Assembly (NCBI GenBank): GCA_021299265.1
Contig: JAJTGP010000046.1
Location: forward strand, 1-46,479
Length of the DNA stretch: 46,479 bases
Direction of reading: 5' to 3'
Origin: Hyphomonadaceae bacterium
Lineage (GTDB): Bacteria; Pseudomonadota; Alphaproteobacteria; Caulobacterales; Aquidulcibacteraceae
The notes under the pieces were generated by a model that had not been told where the DNA came from, ran no database searches, and saw only the letters and a program-made list of their open reading frames with translations. How positions within the stretch are numbered: the stretch's first letter is position 1; each line of letters begins with the position of its first letter. Both the position numbers and the translations under genes were made by a program. Shown one piece after another: positions 1 to 9,850 of the stretch.

Positions 1-568
1 CAAACCCTTCGGCAAATAGGACAGCTTCGTTGCGGGCCGAGGCTTCATAGCGGCGAGTGCCATAAAGCATCGCCCAGCCTGCCAACAGAACTGCCGCGCA
101 AACAGGGATCAACGGTGAATTCTGCGTGCCCGAAACCAAGGCATAGGTACTGCTCAAGGACTTCAACTGGAGCGCGATATATGGGACCGCGCCCAATAGG
201 GCCAAAAGCGTGACTAACGCGGCCACGCTACGACTGGATCCAAACCGCCCGCCAATGAATTCAGAAATGGAGTTTGCGCCATCTGCTTTCACGGCCTCAA
301 CCATGCGCACGAGAAACTTTCGGCCAAGAATGAATACGAGGATCGGACCAAGATAAATGGGCACATAGGCCCATCCGTCGGCAACGGCACTGCCAACCGC
401 ACCGTAAAAGGTCCAGCTGGTGCAATAGACACCCAAAGCGAGGATATAGGTGGGTCGACGCAAGTGAGCCTTCAAGCGTTGCCCGCCCCGCCCTTCAGCC
501 CAAGCCGCACAGGCAAAAAGAAGCGCTGCATAGCTTAGGATGATGATTAGCGGCAGTGAGCCTTCCAT
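1..568 (-). CDS. Partial: Na+/solute symporter (SSS)-like N-terminal region, probably of a membrane sensor histidine kinase; runs off the left edge
   Basis: Translated from the reverse strand starting at CAT 566-568: MEGSLPLIIILSYAALLFACAAWAEGRGGQRLKAHLRRPTYILALGVYCTSWTFYGAVGSAVADGWAYVPIYLGP. The ALGVYCTSWTFYGAVGSA motif is typical of SSS-domain sensor kinases. The kinase part is not in the window. Confidence 0.7.
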   Translation of the reverse strand, partial: MEGSLPLIIILSYAALLFACAAWAEGRGGQRLKAHLRRPTYILALGVYCTSWTFYGAVGSAVADGWAYVPIYLGPILVFILGRKFLVRMVEAVKADGANSISEFIGGRFGSSRSVAALVTLLALLGAVPYIALQLKSLSSTYALVSGTQNSPLIPVCAAVLLAGWAMLYGTRRYEASARNEAVLFAEGF

Positions 569-623
569 GATCCCCCCAGATCCACAGTCCTTTGGACTTT
601 GTGTTTGTTTAGGCGCGACCGTT

Positions 624-1424
624 TCAGGCCGCTTTTTGGACAGTTTCTCCGGTTAGCGCTTGATAGCAATGGTAGGTTGCATGTCCGAGCCACGGAAACA
701 CAATGATGAGACCGACAAAGCCTGTCGCCAGCGACAGAGCAACCAACATGGCGATATTAAACGCAAAAGAGGCCATTGCGCCTTTATTGCGGGAGACTGC
801 AATAACCGAAACTAGCATGGCCGTCATGGCGTCAACAGGGCGGTTGGCTGCGAGCGGAATCGAGACCACGGAGACCACATAGCCGATGGTGGCAAGGGCA
901 CCGCCAACGACAGTACCGATCGTGACCATGATTAGGCCTTCTGGCGTCTGCAAGGCAAAATCCAAAAAGTCCAAATGCATCGCGGGCTCTCGCGCGCTCG
1001 ATGCAAAGGCGTAGAGGAAGCTGGCCAGTCGTGCCCAGACCATCAAAATCAACATGAGAACAAAGGCGACAATTGCCACTTGTCCGGGCGAGACGATGCG
1101 CGGTCTGAAGACTGCCCTCAGGGTGATCGGCTGACCTAGTACCCGCAACCGCGAAACCTCATAGCAGCCAATGGCTAGAATCGGCCCCACCAAAGCAAAA
1201 CCGCCGCAAACAGCGGGCAAGAACCCAAGCATATCGGCCTGCCAAAGTACCAGAGTCATCACCCACGCCACCACAACTGGAACGAGGCCAATCAACATGC
1301 CATAGCGCCACGTCGCTTTAAAATCGACCCAACCTTTGGCAAGCCATAACCAATGCGCATCGGGCATCAGGCGGACAATTTGCACCCGTTCGTCTTCCCC
1401 AAGCGTGATCTCAAACTGGCTCAT
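624..1424 (-). CDS. DUF2189-type multi-pass membrane protein
   Basis: 266-aa ORF with several hydrophobic segments and DUF2189-like composition; downstream of the cbb3 genes. Confidence 0.65.
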   Translation of the reverse strand: MSQFEITLGEDERVQIVRLMPDAHWLWLAKGWVDFKATWRYGMLIGLVPVVVAWVMTLVLWQADMLGFLPAVCGGFALVGPILAIGCYEVSRLRVLGQPITLRAVFRPRIVSPGQVAIVAFVLMLILMVWARLASFLYAFASSAREPAMHLDFLDFALQTPEGLIMVTIGTVVGGALATIGYVVSVVSIPLAANRPVDAMTAMLVSVIAVSRNKGAMASFAFNIAMLVALSLATGFVGLIIVFPWLGHATYHCYQALTGETVQKAA

Positions 1425-1444
1425 GTCGGCCTCCGGGCTTGGCT

Positions 1445-1597
1445 CTAGGGTAAAGGAAAATCATCGTCATTCAGGATGCGCATTGCTGCCCCCTTAGGGT
1501 CGTCATATTGCCGGTTCTTGAGGTTCCACAGGAAAGCGAGAAGGCCGATAAAGCCCATGAGCAAGGCGATGGGGATCAAAAATATCATACCATCCAT
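1445..1597 (-). CDS. ccoS: cbb3-type cytochrome oxidase assembly protein CcoS
   Basis: MDGMIFLIPIALLMGFIGLLAFLWNLKNRQYDDPKGAAMRILNDDDFPLP: one TM helix followed by W-x-L-K-x-x-Q-Y/F-D-D-x-x-G. Start shortened from the ORF-track start at 1642. Confidence 0.9.
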   Translation of the reverse strand: MDGMIFLIPIALLMGFIGLLAFLWNLKNRQYDDPKGAAMRILNDDDFPLP

Positions 1598-1601
1598 AGT
1601 C

Positions 1602-3848
1602 TTAGCTCCCCGTTCTGCGATCTGATGCGAGGCGAAGCGCATTCAAGGTCACGATAATGGAAGACGAAGACATGGCAATGGCGGCAATAAAGGGCGTTAC
1701 TAGACCCAGCATGGCAATCGGTGCAGCGATAAAGTTGTAAAGGGCTGCAAACCAGAAATTCTCCATGACGCGCTTTTTCGCTGCGCGCGCCACTTCAATC
1801 GCCTCCAGCACAGCGCCTAATTGCTCGCCTTGGAACACGAGGTCTGCCGCCGATTGACTGGCATCGGCTGCAGTACCGGGCGCAATCGACACAAAGGCCT
1901 TGGCCAAAGCAGGCGCATCGTTCAAGCCGTCCCCCACCATCAACACGCGGCGTCCCTGCGCTTTCAAACCATCCAGATAGGCGGCCTTCTCAAAGGGGGT
2001 TAGCTCACCCCAATAGGTTTCAATGCCTGTTGCCAAAGCGGCACGTGCGACGGCCCCGTTCCGGTCACCCGAGAGTATGATTGGCTGGAACCCGCGTGCC
2101 TTTAAGGCTTGGATGGTTTGTATCGCATCAGGTCGCAAGGTGTCTTCAAAGCAGAAGCGCACAGGGGCTTGGCCTTGAATGGCAAAATAGAGTTCCGTCT
2201 CTTCTGACTGGGCGTCCTCGACCCCAACCCAGGACGCACGGCCCAAGCGCGCCCGTAGCCCGTCGATCTGGCCTTCCACGCCACAACCGGGCACTTCGCG
2301 GGCATTTTCGATTGCGGGTCCAGGCCCGGCTGCGCGCGCAATGGCGCGGGCGAGTGGATGACGGGATGCGCGCGCCAATAGGGCGGATTGCGCAAGTGCG
2401 CCCTTGGGAATGGCTTCCTCCCCGCTAAGGCGTAGCTGACCCAATGTCAAAACACCTGTTTTGTCAAAGGCGATGAAGTCAATCTCGGCCAAGCGCTCTA
2501 AGGCATCACCAGACTTCAGCAAAATCCCCCGCTTAAACAAACGCCCAGATGCCACCACCTGCACAGCGGGGACCGCAAGGCCAAGCGCGCAGGGACAGGT
2601 TATAATCAGGACAGCACAGGCATTGAGAATGGCTATGCGCGGCTCGGCCCCTAAAAGCAGCCACGTCACGGCGGTCAAGAAAGCAGCCGCATGAACAACA
2701 GGCACATAGAGTTTCGCAGCTTTATCAGCCCAGCGCACATAAATACTTTTGCTTTGCTCCCCCATTTCAACAAGGCGGGCAATCTCGGCTAGAAAGCTGT
2801 CGTCGCTGCGCGCACTGGCTCCCAGAACCAAGCGCCCCGATAGATTCAATGCCCCGGCCCGCACCTTTTGGCCTAACCCCAATGCCACAGGAGCTGTTTC
2901 ACCTGTCAACAATGAGAAGTCAGCTTCCGACACGCCTTCAAGGATGGTGCCGTCAACGGGGATGCGGTCACCCGGCAGGATGATGACATGATCGCCTGGA
3001 CGGATTTCGCTGACTGCGACACTGACGGCTGTACCGTCCGGTTCAAGCCGCGAAGCCGTAACAGCCTGCAGCGCCAATAGATCGCGCGCGGCTTGGCGGG
3101 CCTTCTGTCGTAAGGCATGGTCAAGGTAGCGGCCGATCAACAAGAAGAAGAGCAACATGGCAACGGCATCAAAATAGGCGTGCTCGCCACCGCGCACAGT
3201 CTCTACGACGGATAGGCTCGACGCTAACAAAACGCCTAGGGAGATAGGCACGTCCATGTTGGCGCGCCCCTTTTTCAAAGCGTTCCACGCGCTTTTGAAA
3301 AAAGGCATGCCCGCATAAGCAGCTGTCGGCAGCGCGATACAGGCCGAAATCCAATGGAACATGGTCCTTGTACCCTCTTCCATTTCACCATTGAAATGGG
3401 CCGACCAAATGGGCACCGAAAACATCATGATGTTCATGGCGGCAAAGGCCGCTACGGCCATACAGATCAGGAGGTGACGGCCTTCTTGATCGATCACCGC
3501 TTGGGCTTTGCTGGGATCAAATGGCTGGGCTTGATAGCCGAGATCAATCACCCGTTGAACAATGGTACGCGGATCAATGCGATCATCCTGCCACGTGACG
3601 CTTAAGCGCCCGGTGGTTAGATTGAGGCGCGCGGTAGAAACGCCGGGAAGTGCCGCCACACCGGTTTCAATCTTGCGCAAGCACCCTGCACAACGCGCAC
3701 CGCGAACAAGCAGTTCAAGCGACAGCCCGCTGGCGCGGTCTTGCTGGACAAAGGCACGCGGGTCGGCCGCCGCAGCGGCCGCTGTCGGTGGCTCTGGCCC
3801 CGAAGGACAACCAAGAGCGGGCTCGGTGGTAGGGTTTAGCGTAGTGAT
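1602..3848 (-). CDS. ccoI: Copper-translocating P-type ATPase CcoI/FixI; N-terminal boundary uncertain
   Basis: P-type ATPase motifs TCPCALGLAVP, FDKTG, GDGLNDAPAL; N-terminal GARCAGC metal-binding motif lies upstream of the ORF-track start at 3680. The open frame extends to the stop at 3900-3902, but the start codon is unclear (see findings). Confidence 0.85.
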   Translation of the reverse strand: MTTLNPTTEPALGCPSGPEPPTAAAAAADPRAFVQQDRASGLSLELLVRGARCAGCLRKIETGVAALPGVSTARLNLTTGRLSVTWQDDRIDPRTIVQRVIDLGYQAQPFDPSKAQAVIDQEGRHLLICMAVAAFAAMNIMMFSVPIWSAHFNGEMEEGTRTMFHWISACIALPTAAYAGMPFFKSAWNALKKGRANMDVPISLGVLLASSLSVVETVRGGEHAYFDAVAMLLFFLLIGRYLDHALRQKARQAARDLLALQAVTASRLEPDGTAVSVAVSEIRPGDHVIILPGDRIPVDGTILEGVSEADFSLLTGETAPVALGLGQKVRAGALNLSGRLVLGASARSDDSFLAEIARLVEMGEQSKSIYVRWADKAAKLYVPVVHAAAFLTAVTWLLLGAEPRIAILNACAVLIITCPCALGLAVPAVQVVASGRLFKRGILLKSGDALERLAEIDFIAFDKTGVLTLGQLRLSGEEAIPKGALAQSALLARASRHPLARAIARAAGPGPAIENAREVPGCGVEGQIDGLRARLGRASWVGVEDAQSEETELYFAIQGQAPVRFCFEDTLRPDAIQTIQALKARGFQPIILSGDRNGAVARAALATGIETYWGELTPFEKAAYLDGLKAQGRRVLMVGDGLNDAPALAKAFVSIAPGTAADASQSAADLVFQGEQLGAVLEAIEVARAAKKRVMENFWFAALYNFIAAPIAMLGLVTPFIAAIAMSSSSIIVTLNALRLASDRRTGS

Positions 3849-4339
3849 AGCGTTGTCTCCGTCGAAAATTGGGGCGCGCCGTCTAGCTTGGCAGAGGCGC
3901 TAAACTTCCAGCGCCCGGGTCGAATTTGGTGGATCACTGCACGATAAATGCCAGGTGCTGTCTCTGTGAAGCTTAATACTTGGTCCTCGTTCGCATCTGT
4001 CGTGCGACCGATCGTGCCCTGCAAGCGTGCGCCAGTGAGGGGCTGCTGAGAACGGTCAGTTAAGCGCGCTTCAAGAACCGCGCCGCCACCCGTTGGCCGC
4101 TCCAAGCCCAAAGTCATGGTCCAGCCAAGCTCGGCTTGACGCGCATTGGCGGCCAAAGTCTCGTTGAATTTCAAACCACTGATATAGGCGTGATCGGTTT
4201 CACCCGAGAAAGTCTTAAGCGCCAAAACGACGAACAGAATATTGACAGCCAACATCACAGCGAACAGACCGCCAAACATCGCCAAAACATGCCAGCCGGT
4301 TAGACGAAAGGGCTTAGACGGAACGGTAAGGTCAGTCAT
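3836..4339 (-). CDS. fixH: FixH/CcoH family protein
   Basis: Single N-terminal TM then a periplasmic domain (MTDLTVPSKPFRLTGWHVLAMFGGLFAVMLAVNILFVVLALKTFSGE); located between ccoG and ccoI. Confidence 0.85.
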   Translation of the reverse strand: MTDLTVPSKPFRLTGWHVLAMFGGLFAVMLAVNILFVVLALKTFSGETDHAYISGLKFNETLAANARQAELGWTMTLGLERPTGGGAVLEARLTDRSQQPLTGARLQGTIGRTTDANEDQVLSFTETAPGIYRAVIHQIRPGRWKFSASAKLDGAPQFSTETTLSLR

Positions 4340-5870
4340 CGTCGTCTCTCTCCTCAGATTGATCTCCACGAATGAAGACAGATTTGGATTTCGCGATCTC
4401 GCCATCCTTGGGAGATGTCACTTCGATCATCACGGGCACCGAACGATGTTCAAGGCGCTCTGGGTCCGCGACAATAAACAAACGGACTTGGGCGACGCGA
4501 TCAGGTCCGGCAGTCAAAACAACGCTATTGTCGACGACAGGCATCTCATTGGCCTGTAATTGCCCGCCTTCCACGCCTTGCATGCGAATTCTGACCTCGC
4601 GTGTATGGTCAGCCTTGTTGAGAACTTTGACGGTATAAGCATTGCGCACTTGGCCGGTGGAGAGCGGCACAAACAAGGGTGCGCGGTCCCGCTGAACATT
4701 GACGTCCAAGCTCGTGCGCATAAACAGGCTGACGAGCATCAGGCCGCCGATGCCGACAAACAAAACCCCATAAAACAGCGTGCGTCCACGAATAAAACGA
4801 TAGCCGGACTTTTCCCCGGCCTGTCGACGTTCAATATTCTGGATGGTGTCGTAAGCGATCAGGCCCTTGGGCCGATCAATTTTCACCATGATCTCGTCGC
4901 ACGCGTCGATACACAGCGCGCAATTGATACACTCAATTTGTAAGCCATCGCGGATATCAATCCCGGCAGGGCAAGCGGCAACGCATTGGCGACAATCGAT
5001 ACAATCGCCGCGGCCTTCCCAACTATCATTCTTCTTATGGGGGCCACGTGGGTCGCCGCGGTCATAGCGATAGGTAACCGATAGGGCTTCCTGATCCAGC
5101 ATGGCGGCCTGAATGCGCGGCCAAGGGCACATATAGGTGCAGACCTGCTCCCGCAGGGTACCGGCAAAAACATAAGTCGTTGCCGACAGAAGGCCAGCAA
5201 ACACATAGGCCGACATCGGGGCCTTTAAAGTAAAAAAGCCAGCAAATAAGGTTGGCGCGTCGTGGAAATAGGCCACAAACCAGCCGCCCGTCGCAAGCGA
5301 GATCATCAGCCATACCATATGCTTGCCGACTTTCCGCCAGGCCTTGTTGAAGTCCCAAGGCTGTTTGTCGAGCCGAATGCGCTGGTTGCGATCGCCCTCA
5401 AACCAATGTTCGACTGCGATGAAGAGGTCCGTCCAGACCGTCTGCGGGCAGGCATAGCCACACCAGATGCGACCAAATAGGGCTGAGGCCAGAAACAGAC
5501 CAATCGCGCCCAAAATCAAGAGCCCGGTTACGTAGTAAAGTTCTTGAGGCCAAATCTCGATTGGGCCGAAGTAAAATCGCCGCCCCGTGAAATCAAACAG
5601 CAGGAATTGGTCTGGCGCGGCCCCGGGTCGGTCCCATCGCAAGAATGGCACCAAATAATAGATTCCCAGCAACAGGCCTACGATCAGCCATTTGGTTCGC
5701 CGCCAAAACCCGTGCACTGCCTTGGGATAGATCTGCTGGCGCTTCTCATACAGCTCCCGTTGCTGCGCGTTGTTCACCGCAACAGCATCAGAGCGCGCCA
5801 CACCGTGCGCGGCCTCACCACTCGCAAGAGCGGCAGGGCCTGCAACGTCTAGAGTGTCAATGATCTTCAT
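4332..5870 (-). CDS. ccoG: Cytochrome c oxidase accessory protein CcoG (FixG, polyferredoxin-like)
   Basis: Motifs CGYACPQTVWTDLF, CTYMCPWPRIQAAMLD, CIDCRQCVAACPAGIDIRDGLQIECINCALCIDACDEIM. Confidence 0.95.
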   Translation of the reverse strand: MKIIDTLDVAGPAALASGEAAHGVARSDAVAVNNAQQRELYEKRQQIYPKAVHGFWRRTKWLIVGLLLGIYYLVPFLRWDRPGAAPDQFLLFDFTGRRFYFGPIEIWPQELYYVTGLLILGAIGLFLASALFGRIWCGYACPQTVWTDLFIAVEHWFEGDRNQRIRLDKQPWDFNKAWRKVGKHMVWLMISLATGGWFVAYFHDAPTLFAGFFTLKAPMSAYVFAGLLSATTYVFAGTLREQVCTYMCPWPRIQAAMLDQEALSVTYRYDRGDPRGPHKKNDSWEGRGDCIDCRQCVAACPAGIDIRDGLQIECINCALCIDACDEIMVKIDRPKGLIAYDTIQNIERRQAGEKSGYRFIRGRTLFYGVLFVGIGGLMLVSLFMRTSLDVNVQRDRAPLFVPLSTGQVRNAYTVKVLNKADHTREVRIRMQGVEGGQLQANEMPVVDNSVVLTAGPDRVAQVRLFIVADPERLEHRSVPVMIEVTSPKDGEIAKSKSVFIRGDQSEERDDDD

Positions 5871-5895
5871 TGGACCTCAGGGGGAAATGACACGT

Positions 5896-6765
5896 TTAGG
5901 TGCCACCGCCGAGTGAATGGACATAAACGGCCAAGGCATCCAAAGTCGCGGGATCAAGGCGTTGCGACATTGTGGGCATGACCCCACCGCGTCCCAGATT
6001 GATCTGGGTCGTAATTTCTTGCGCGCTGCTGCCATACAGCCATTCCTTGTCGGTTAGGTTAGGGGCACCTTGGAGTAAATCGCCCTTACCTTCTGCACCA
6101 TGGCATGCCACGCAGTTAGTCGCGTACACCTGTGCTCCACGGGCGGCAGCACTAGCATCCGCTGGTTGGCGCGACAGCGTCAACACATATTGGGTAACAT
6201 CGGCAATTTGCTGCGGTTCCAACAATTTATCGCGACCAAAGGATGGCATTTGGCTGAAGCGCGCATCCGGGTGGTCTGTCCGGATCCCGGTTTGCAAGGT
6301 GGAACGAATGCCTTGGATTGACCCGTCCCACAGCCATACGTCATCGACAAGACTTGGGTAGCCTTTAGCACCTTGGCCGCCAGCCCCATGGCAAGTTGAG
6401 CAATTTTGGGCAAAGGCGACCCGACCGGACTCTTGGGCAAACTGAAACAATTCTTTGTTTTTGCTGACCATCTCAATCGGGGTTGCTTGGAGTTGGGCAA
6501 ACTGAGGTGCCCGTGAGCTAACGAGCTTTGCCACCTCTTGATCGACTTGGCGGCGGTCCGACATGCCCAAGAGGCCCCTTGTATGGCCCGAAATGGTTGG
6601 CCACGCGGGCATTGCAATCCAATATACCACAGCCCAGGCGATGCAGGCATAAAAGGTCAGCACCCACCATCGAGGCAGAGGATTGTTCAACTCTGTAATG
6701 CCATCCCAAGAATGGCCCGTGGTCTCCACGCCGGTGATTTCGTCCTTTGGTTTCTTATCGGACAT
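5896..6765 (-). CDS. ccoP: cbb3-type cytochrome c oxidase subunit III, diheme
   Basis: Two heme-binding CXXCH motifs (CSTCHGAGGQG, CVACHGAEGKG); N-terminal TM. Start at ATG 6765 (MSDKKPKDEITGVETTGHSWDGI). Confidence 0.95.
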   Translation of the reverse strand: MSDKKPKDEITGVETTGHSWDGITELNNPLPRWWVLTFYACIAWAVVYWIAMPAWPTISGHTRGLLGMSDRRQVDQEVAKLVSSRAPQFAQLQATPIEMVSKNKELFQFAQESGRVAFAQNCSTCHGAGGQGAKGYPSLVDDVWLWDGSIQGIRSTLQTGIRTDHPDARFSQMPSFGRDKLLEPQQIADVTQYVLTLSRQPADASAAARGAQVYATNCVACHGAEGKGDLLQGAPNLTDKEWLYGSSAQEITTQINLGRGGVMPTMSQRLDPATLDALAVYVHSLGGGT

Positions 6766-6922
6766 GATCAATATCCTCATTCTCGAGTGGCATACGGGCA
6801 GCCTTGTCGAATTTGGCGCGATTGCTGGGCCAGAAAACATACAGGCAAACGGCGGCGAAGATGGCCATGAAGTAAATCATGCCCGAAGTTTGCGCGAAGG
6901 CAGACAATTGTTCGTAAGACAT
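6755..6922 (-). CDS. ccoQ: cbb3-type cytochrome oxidase subunit CcoQ
   Basis: 55-aa ORF not in the supplied track: MSYEQLSAFAQTSGMIYFMAIFAAVCLYVFWPSNRAKFDKAARMPLENEDIDHVR. Correct position between ccoO and ccoP; overlaps the ccoP start. Confidence 0.9.
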   Translation of the reverse strand: MSYEQLSAFAQTSGMIYFMAIFAAVCLYVFWPSNRAKFDKAARMPLENEDIDHVR

Positions 6923-6932
6923 AGACGCCTCC

Positions 6933-7673
6933 CTAGCGCAGGTTTTCAGCCTTCATGGGCTCATAGGTTTTGAAATCAACCATGGTGCCTAAGACCTGCA
7001 AATAGGCCACAAGAGCATCCATTTCCGTGACTTTGGATGGATCGCCGTCAAAGTCACGGACAGTAACCTTGCCGCCATAGCGGGATTGCAACCCTTCGCT
7101 ATCGGCATTGGGATCAGCTTGAGCCATCAAGTCCGTCTTCGCATTGTCGATATCGGCTTGAGTATAGGGCACACCGACCCGAGTTTGGGCGACGATATGC
7201 TTGTCAACAACATCCTTGATGCCGATTTCGCGGCCTTCGAGGAAGGCATAAGGCGGCATGATGGATTCAGGCACGACTGAGCGGGGATTGATCAGATGCT
7301 GAACATGCCAAGCATCGGAATATCTTCCCCCAACGCGGGCCAAGTCTGGTCCAGTGCGCTTCGAGCCCCATTGGAAGGGGTGGTCATACATACTCTCAGC
7401 GGCGAGACTATAATGGCCATAACGCTCAATCTCGTCACGCAAAGGCCGGATCATCTGGCTGTGGCAGGTATAGCAGCCTTCGCGGATATAGACACCGCGC
7501 CCTGCCAGTTCGAGCGGTGTGTAGGGGCGTACCCCGTCGACCTTCTCAATAGTTTGTTCAATGCGGAACAATGGGGCGATCTGAACGATCCCACCAATTG
7601 AGACCACCAACAAGATCCCAACTAACAGGATCATAGAGTTGCGCTCGATAATGCCGTGATTTTTGAAAAGCAT
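6933..7673 (-). CDS. ccoO: cbb3-type cytochrome c oxidase subunit II, monoheme
   Basis: [30 protein letters not shown] and [26 protein letters not shown]. Confidence 0.96.
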   Translation of the reverse strand: MLFKNHGIIERNSMILLVGILLVVSIGGIVQIAPLFRIEQTIEKVDGVRPYTPLELAGRGVYIREGCYTCHSQMIRPLRDEIERYGHYSLAAESMYDHPFQWGSKRTGPDLARVGGRYSDAWHVQHLINPRSVVPESIMPPYAFLEGREIGIKDVVDKHIVAQTRVGVPYTQADIDNAKTDLMAQADPNADSEGLQSRYGGKVTVRDFDGDPSKVTEMDALVAYLQVLGTMVDFKTYEPMKAENLR

Positions 7674-7684
7674 GATCGTTGCTC

Positions 7685-9340
7685 CTACTCAGCGGGGACA
7701 AGGTTGGGGTTGGCGAGGGTAAGCGGCTCCTTTTTGGCTACGGCCCCATCGATCGTGCGCCACAGATTATACGCCATGATGCAGGTGCCGATGAGGTAGA
7801 GGAGGCCGCCGATTGCCCGGACGATATAGGGCAAGTGCATGGCTTTAACGGTTTCGACGAAGGAATAGGTCAAGAAGCCAAACTCATTATAGGACCGCCA
7901 CATCAGGCCCTGTTGAATGCCTGACACCCACATGGAGGAGATGTAGAACAAGATACCGATGGTGGAGAGCCAGAAGTGCATCTCAACGAGCTTCAAGGAA
8001 TAAAGTCGCTCGCGCTTCCACAACCAGGGTGTCAGGGCATACAGGGCACCAAACGATACCATGCCGACCCAACCCAGTGCACCCGAATGCACATGGCCGA
8101 TGGTCCAATCGGTGTAGTGGGAGAGCGAGTTGACCGCCCGCACCGACATGACTGGGCCTTCAAACGTACTCATGCCGTAGAAAGCCAGCGAGGCCACAAA
8201 CATCCGTAGCACCGGGTCTGTCCGCAACTTATCCCAAGCGCCAGACAAGGTCATCAAGCCGTTGATCATGCCACCCCAACTGGGCATCCAAAGGATGATG
8301 GAGAATGTCATCCCTAAAGTCTGCGCCCACTGCGGCAAAGCCGTATAGTGCAAGTGGTGGGGACCAGCCCAAATGTAGATAAAGATTAGGGCCCAGAAGT
8401 GCACGATCGACAACTGATAGGAATAAACCGGCCGATTCACTTGCTTTGGGATGAAGTAATACATGATGGCGAGGAAGCCAGCCGTCAGGAAGAAGCCCAC
8501 GGCGTTATGGCCGTACCACCATTGCGTCAAAGCGTTCTGGACCCCACCAAACAGAGGATAGGAGGTGGTGGCAAAGGCCGACGTTGGCACCGCCAGATTG
8601 TTCACCACATGCAACATTGCAATGGTGACGATAAAGGCGAGATAGAACCAATTGGCCACATAAATATGGGGCTCTTTACGCTTCCACAGCGTGCCTAAGA
8701 AAACAAGAAGATAGGCGACCCAAACGACCGTCAGCCACAGGTCCACATGCCACGTAGGTTCGGCATATTCTTGGCCGGAGGTAACCCCAAGCAGATAGCC
8801 TGTAGCCGCCAAAACGATGAAGAGCTGATAGCCCCAGAAAACGAACCAAGGCAGCATCCCGCCAAACAATCTGGCTCGGCAGGTGCGCTGAACCACGTAG
8901 AAGCTGGTTGCAAGCAGTACATTGCCGCCAAAGGCGAAAATGACTGCCGAGGTGTGCAAGGGCCGCAGACGTCCAAAGTTCAAGAAACCGAAGTCCTTGA
9001 AGTAGAGCATATCTGGGTAAGCTAATTGCGAGGCGATCACCACCCCCACCAGCATTCCAACGATGCCCCAGAAGGTTGAGGCAATCACCCCAAACCGAAT
9101 CACACCATCGCTATAGGTCGACGGATCGTTTTGAAGCGCGGTGCCATGAGCGGTGAAGACTAAGCCCAGCGCGGCCATGATGGCTGCGCCCAGGAAAATC
9201 CAACCATGGACAGTCATGCCCACGTCTTCGGCGTGCGACGTAGCAAAGATAGCCCACAGAGCCACCAAGAATGCGACGCCGCAGGTAAAAATAATATCGA
9301 AGCGAGGTAGCGCTTTCGATTTCAATAGTGTTGGTTCCAT
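7685..9340 (-). CDS. ccoN: cbb3-type cytochrome c oxidase subunit I
   Basis: HMM-like landmarks [72 protein letters not shown]. Start at 9340 ([14 protein letters not shown]). Confidence 0.96.
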   Translation of the reverse strand: MEPTLLKSKALPRFDIIFTCGVAFLVALWAIFATSHAEDVGMTVHGWIFLGAAIMAALGLVFTAHGTALQNDPSTYSDGVIRFGVIASTFWGIVGMLVGVVIASQLAYPDMLYFKDFGFLNFGRLRPLHTSAVIFAFGGNVLLATSFYVVQRTCRARLFGGMLPWFVFWGYQLFIVLAATGYLLGVTSGQEYAEPTWHVDLWLTVVWVAYLLVFLGTLWKRKEPHIYVANWFYLAFIVTIAMLHVVNNLAVPTSAFATTSYPLFGGVQNALTQWWYGHNAVGFFLTAGFLAIMYYFIPKQVNRPVYSYQLSIVHFWALIFIYIWAGPHHLHYTALPQWAQTLGMTFSIILWMPSWGGMINGLMTLSGAWDKLRTDPVLRMFVASLAFYGMSTFEGPVMSVRAVNSLSHYTDWTIGHVHSGALGWVGMVSFGALYALTPWLWKRERLYSLKLVEMHFWLSTIGILFYISSMWVSGIQQGLMWRSYNEFGFLTYSFVETVKAMHLPYIVRAIGGLLYLIGTCIMAYNLWRTIDGAVAKKEPLTLANPNLVPAE

Positions 9341-9529
9341 CGTTAGACAGGCCCCCAGAAGCCAGTACGGTTTATCCGTACAACGGTCACGCAGTCGTGA
9401 TACGCCTAATTTCCACGCAAATAAAAGGGTTATTTTGTCGCAGGGTCTGACCACCATTTTTACTGGATGTCATCCAGCTTTTCAGGCATGGTGACATCCT
9501 CACAAACACGTGAAGAGGCTTTTGGTTCC

Positions 9530-9850
9530 ATGAGTACAATTCAGGCAATAACCAATAAAGCCACTAAAATGCCAATTTTTTCAAAGGACCATCGTATCCT
9601 GGTATTGGCGCTCGTCAGCCTTGGCGGTGTGCTCATTGCATTGGGCCCTTGGTTGTCGGGGACACCGCAGTCACTGGGGACGTGGTGTCATCATGCCGCA
9701 AGTTTCGGCGCGCAATTCTCGATCCAAGATCTCATCTGGATGGCAAACCAGCACTGTAGCTATTGCTACCTCGGTGCGGCAATGATTGGAATCGGCATTG
9801 CGACAGGGTTGCTAAGGCCACCCAAGCGGCACGCTTCAGCAGCAACTTAG
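9530..9850 (+). CDS. Hypothetical small membrane protein with Cys/His motifs
   Basis: MSTIQAITNKATKMPIFSKDHRILVLALVSLGGVLIALGPWLSGTPQSLGTWCHHAASFGAQFSIQDLIWMANQHCSYCYLGAAMIGIGIATGLL; two predicted TM segments, divergent from ccoN. Confidence 0.55.
   Translation: MSTIQAITNKATKMPIFSKDHRILVLALVSLGGVLIALGPWLSGTPQSLGTWCHHAASFGAQFSIQDLIWMANQHCSYCYLGAAMIGIGIATGLLRPPKRHASAAT

Noticed and set aside
9341-9529. FNR/Anr-type box upstream of ccoN
   Set aside because: Searched by eye for TTGAT-N4-ATCAA and TTGAC-N4-GTCAA forms; no convincing match.
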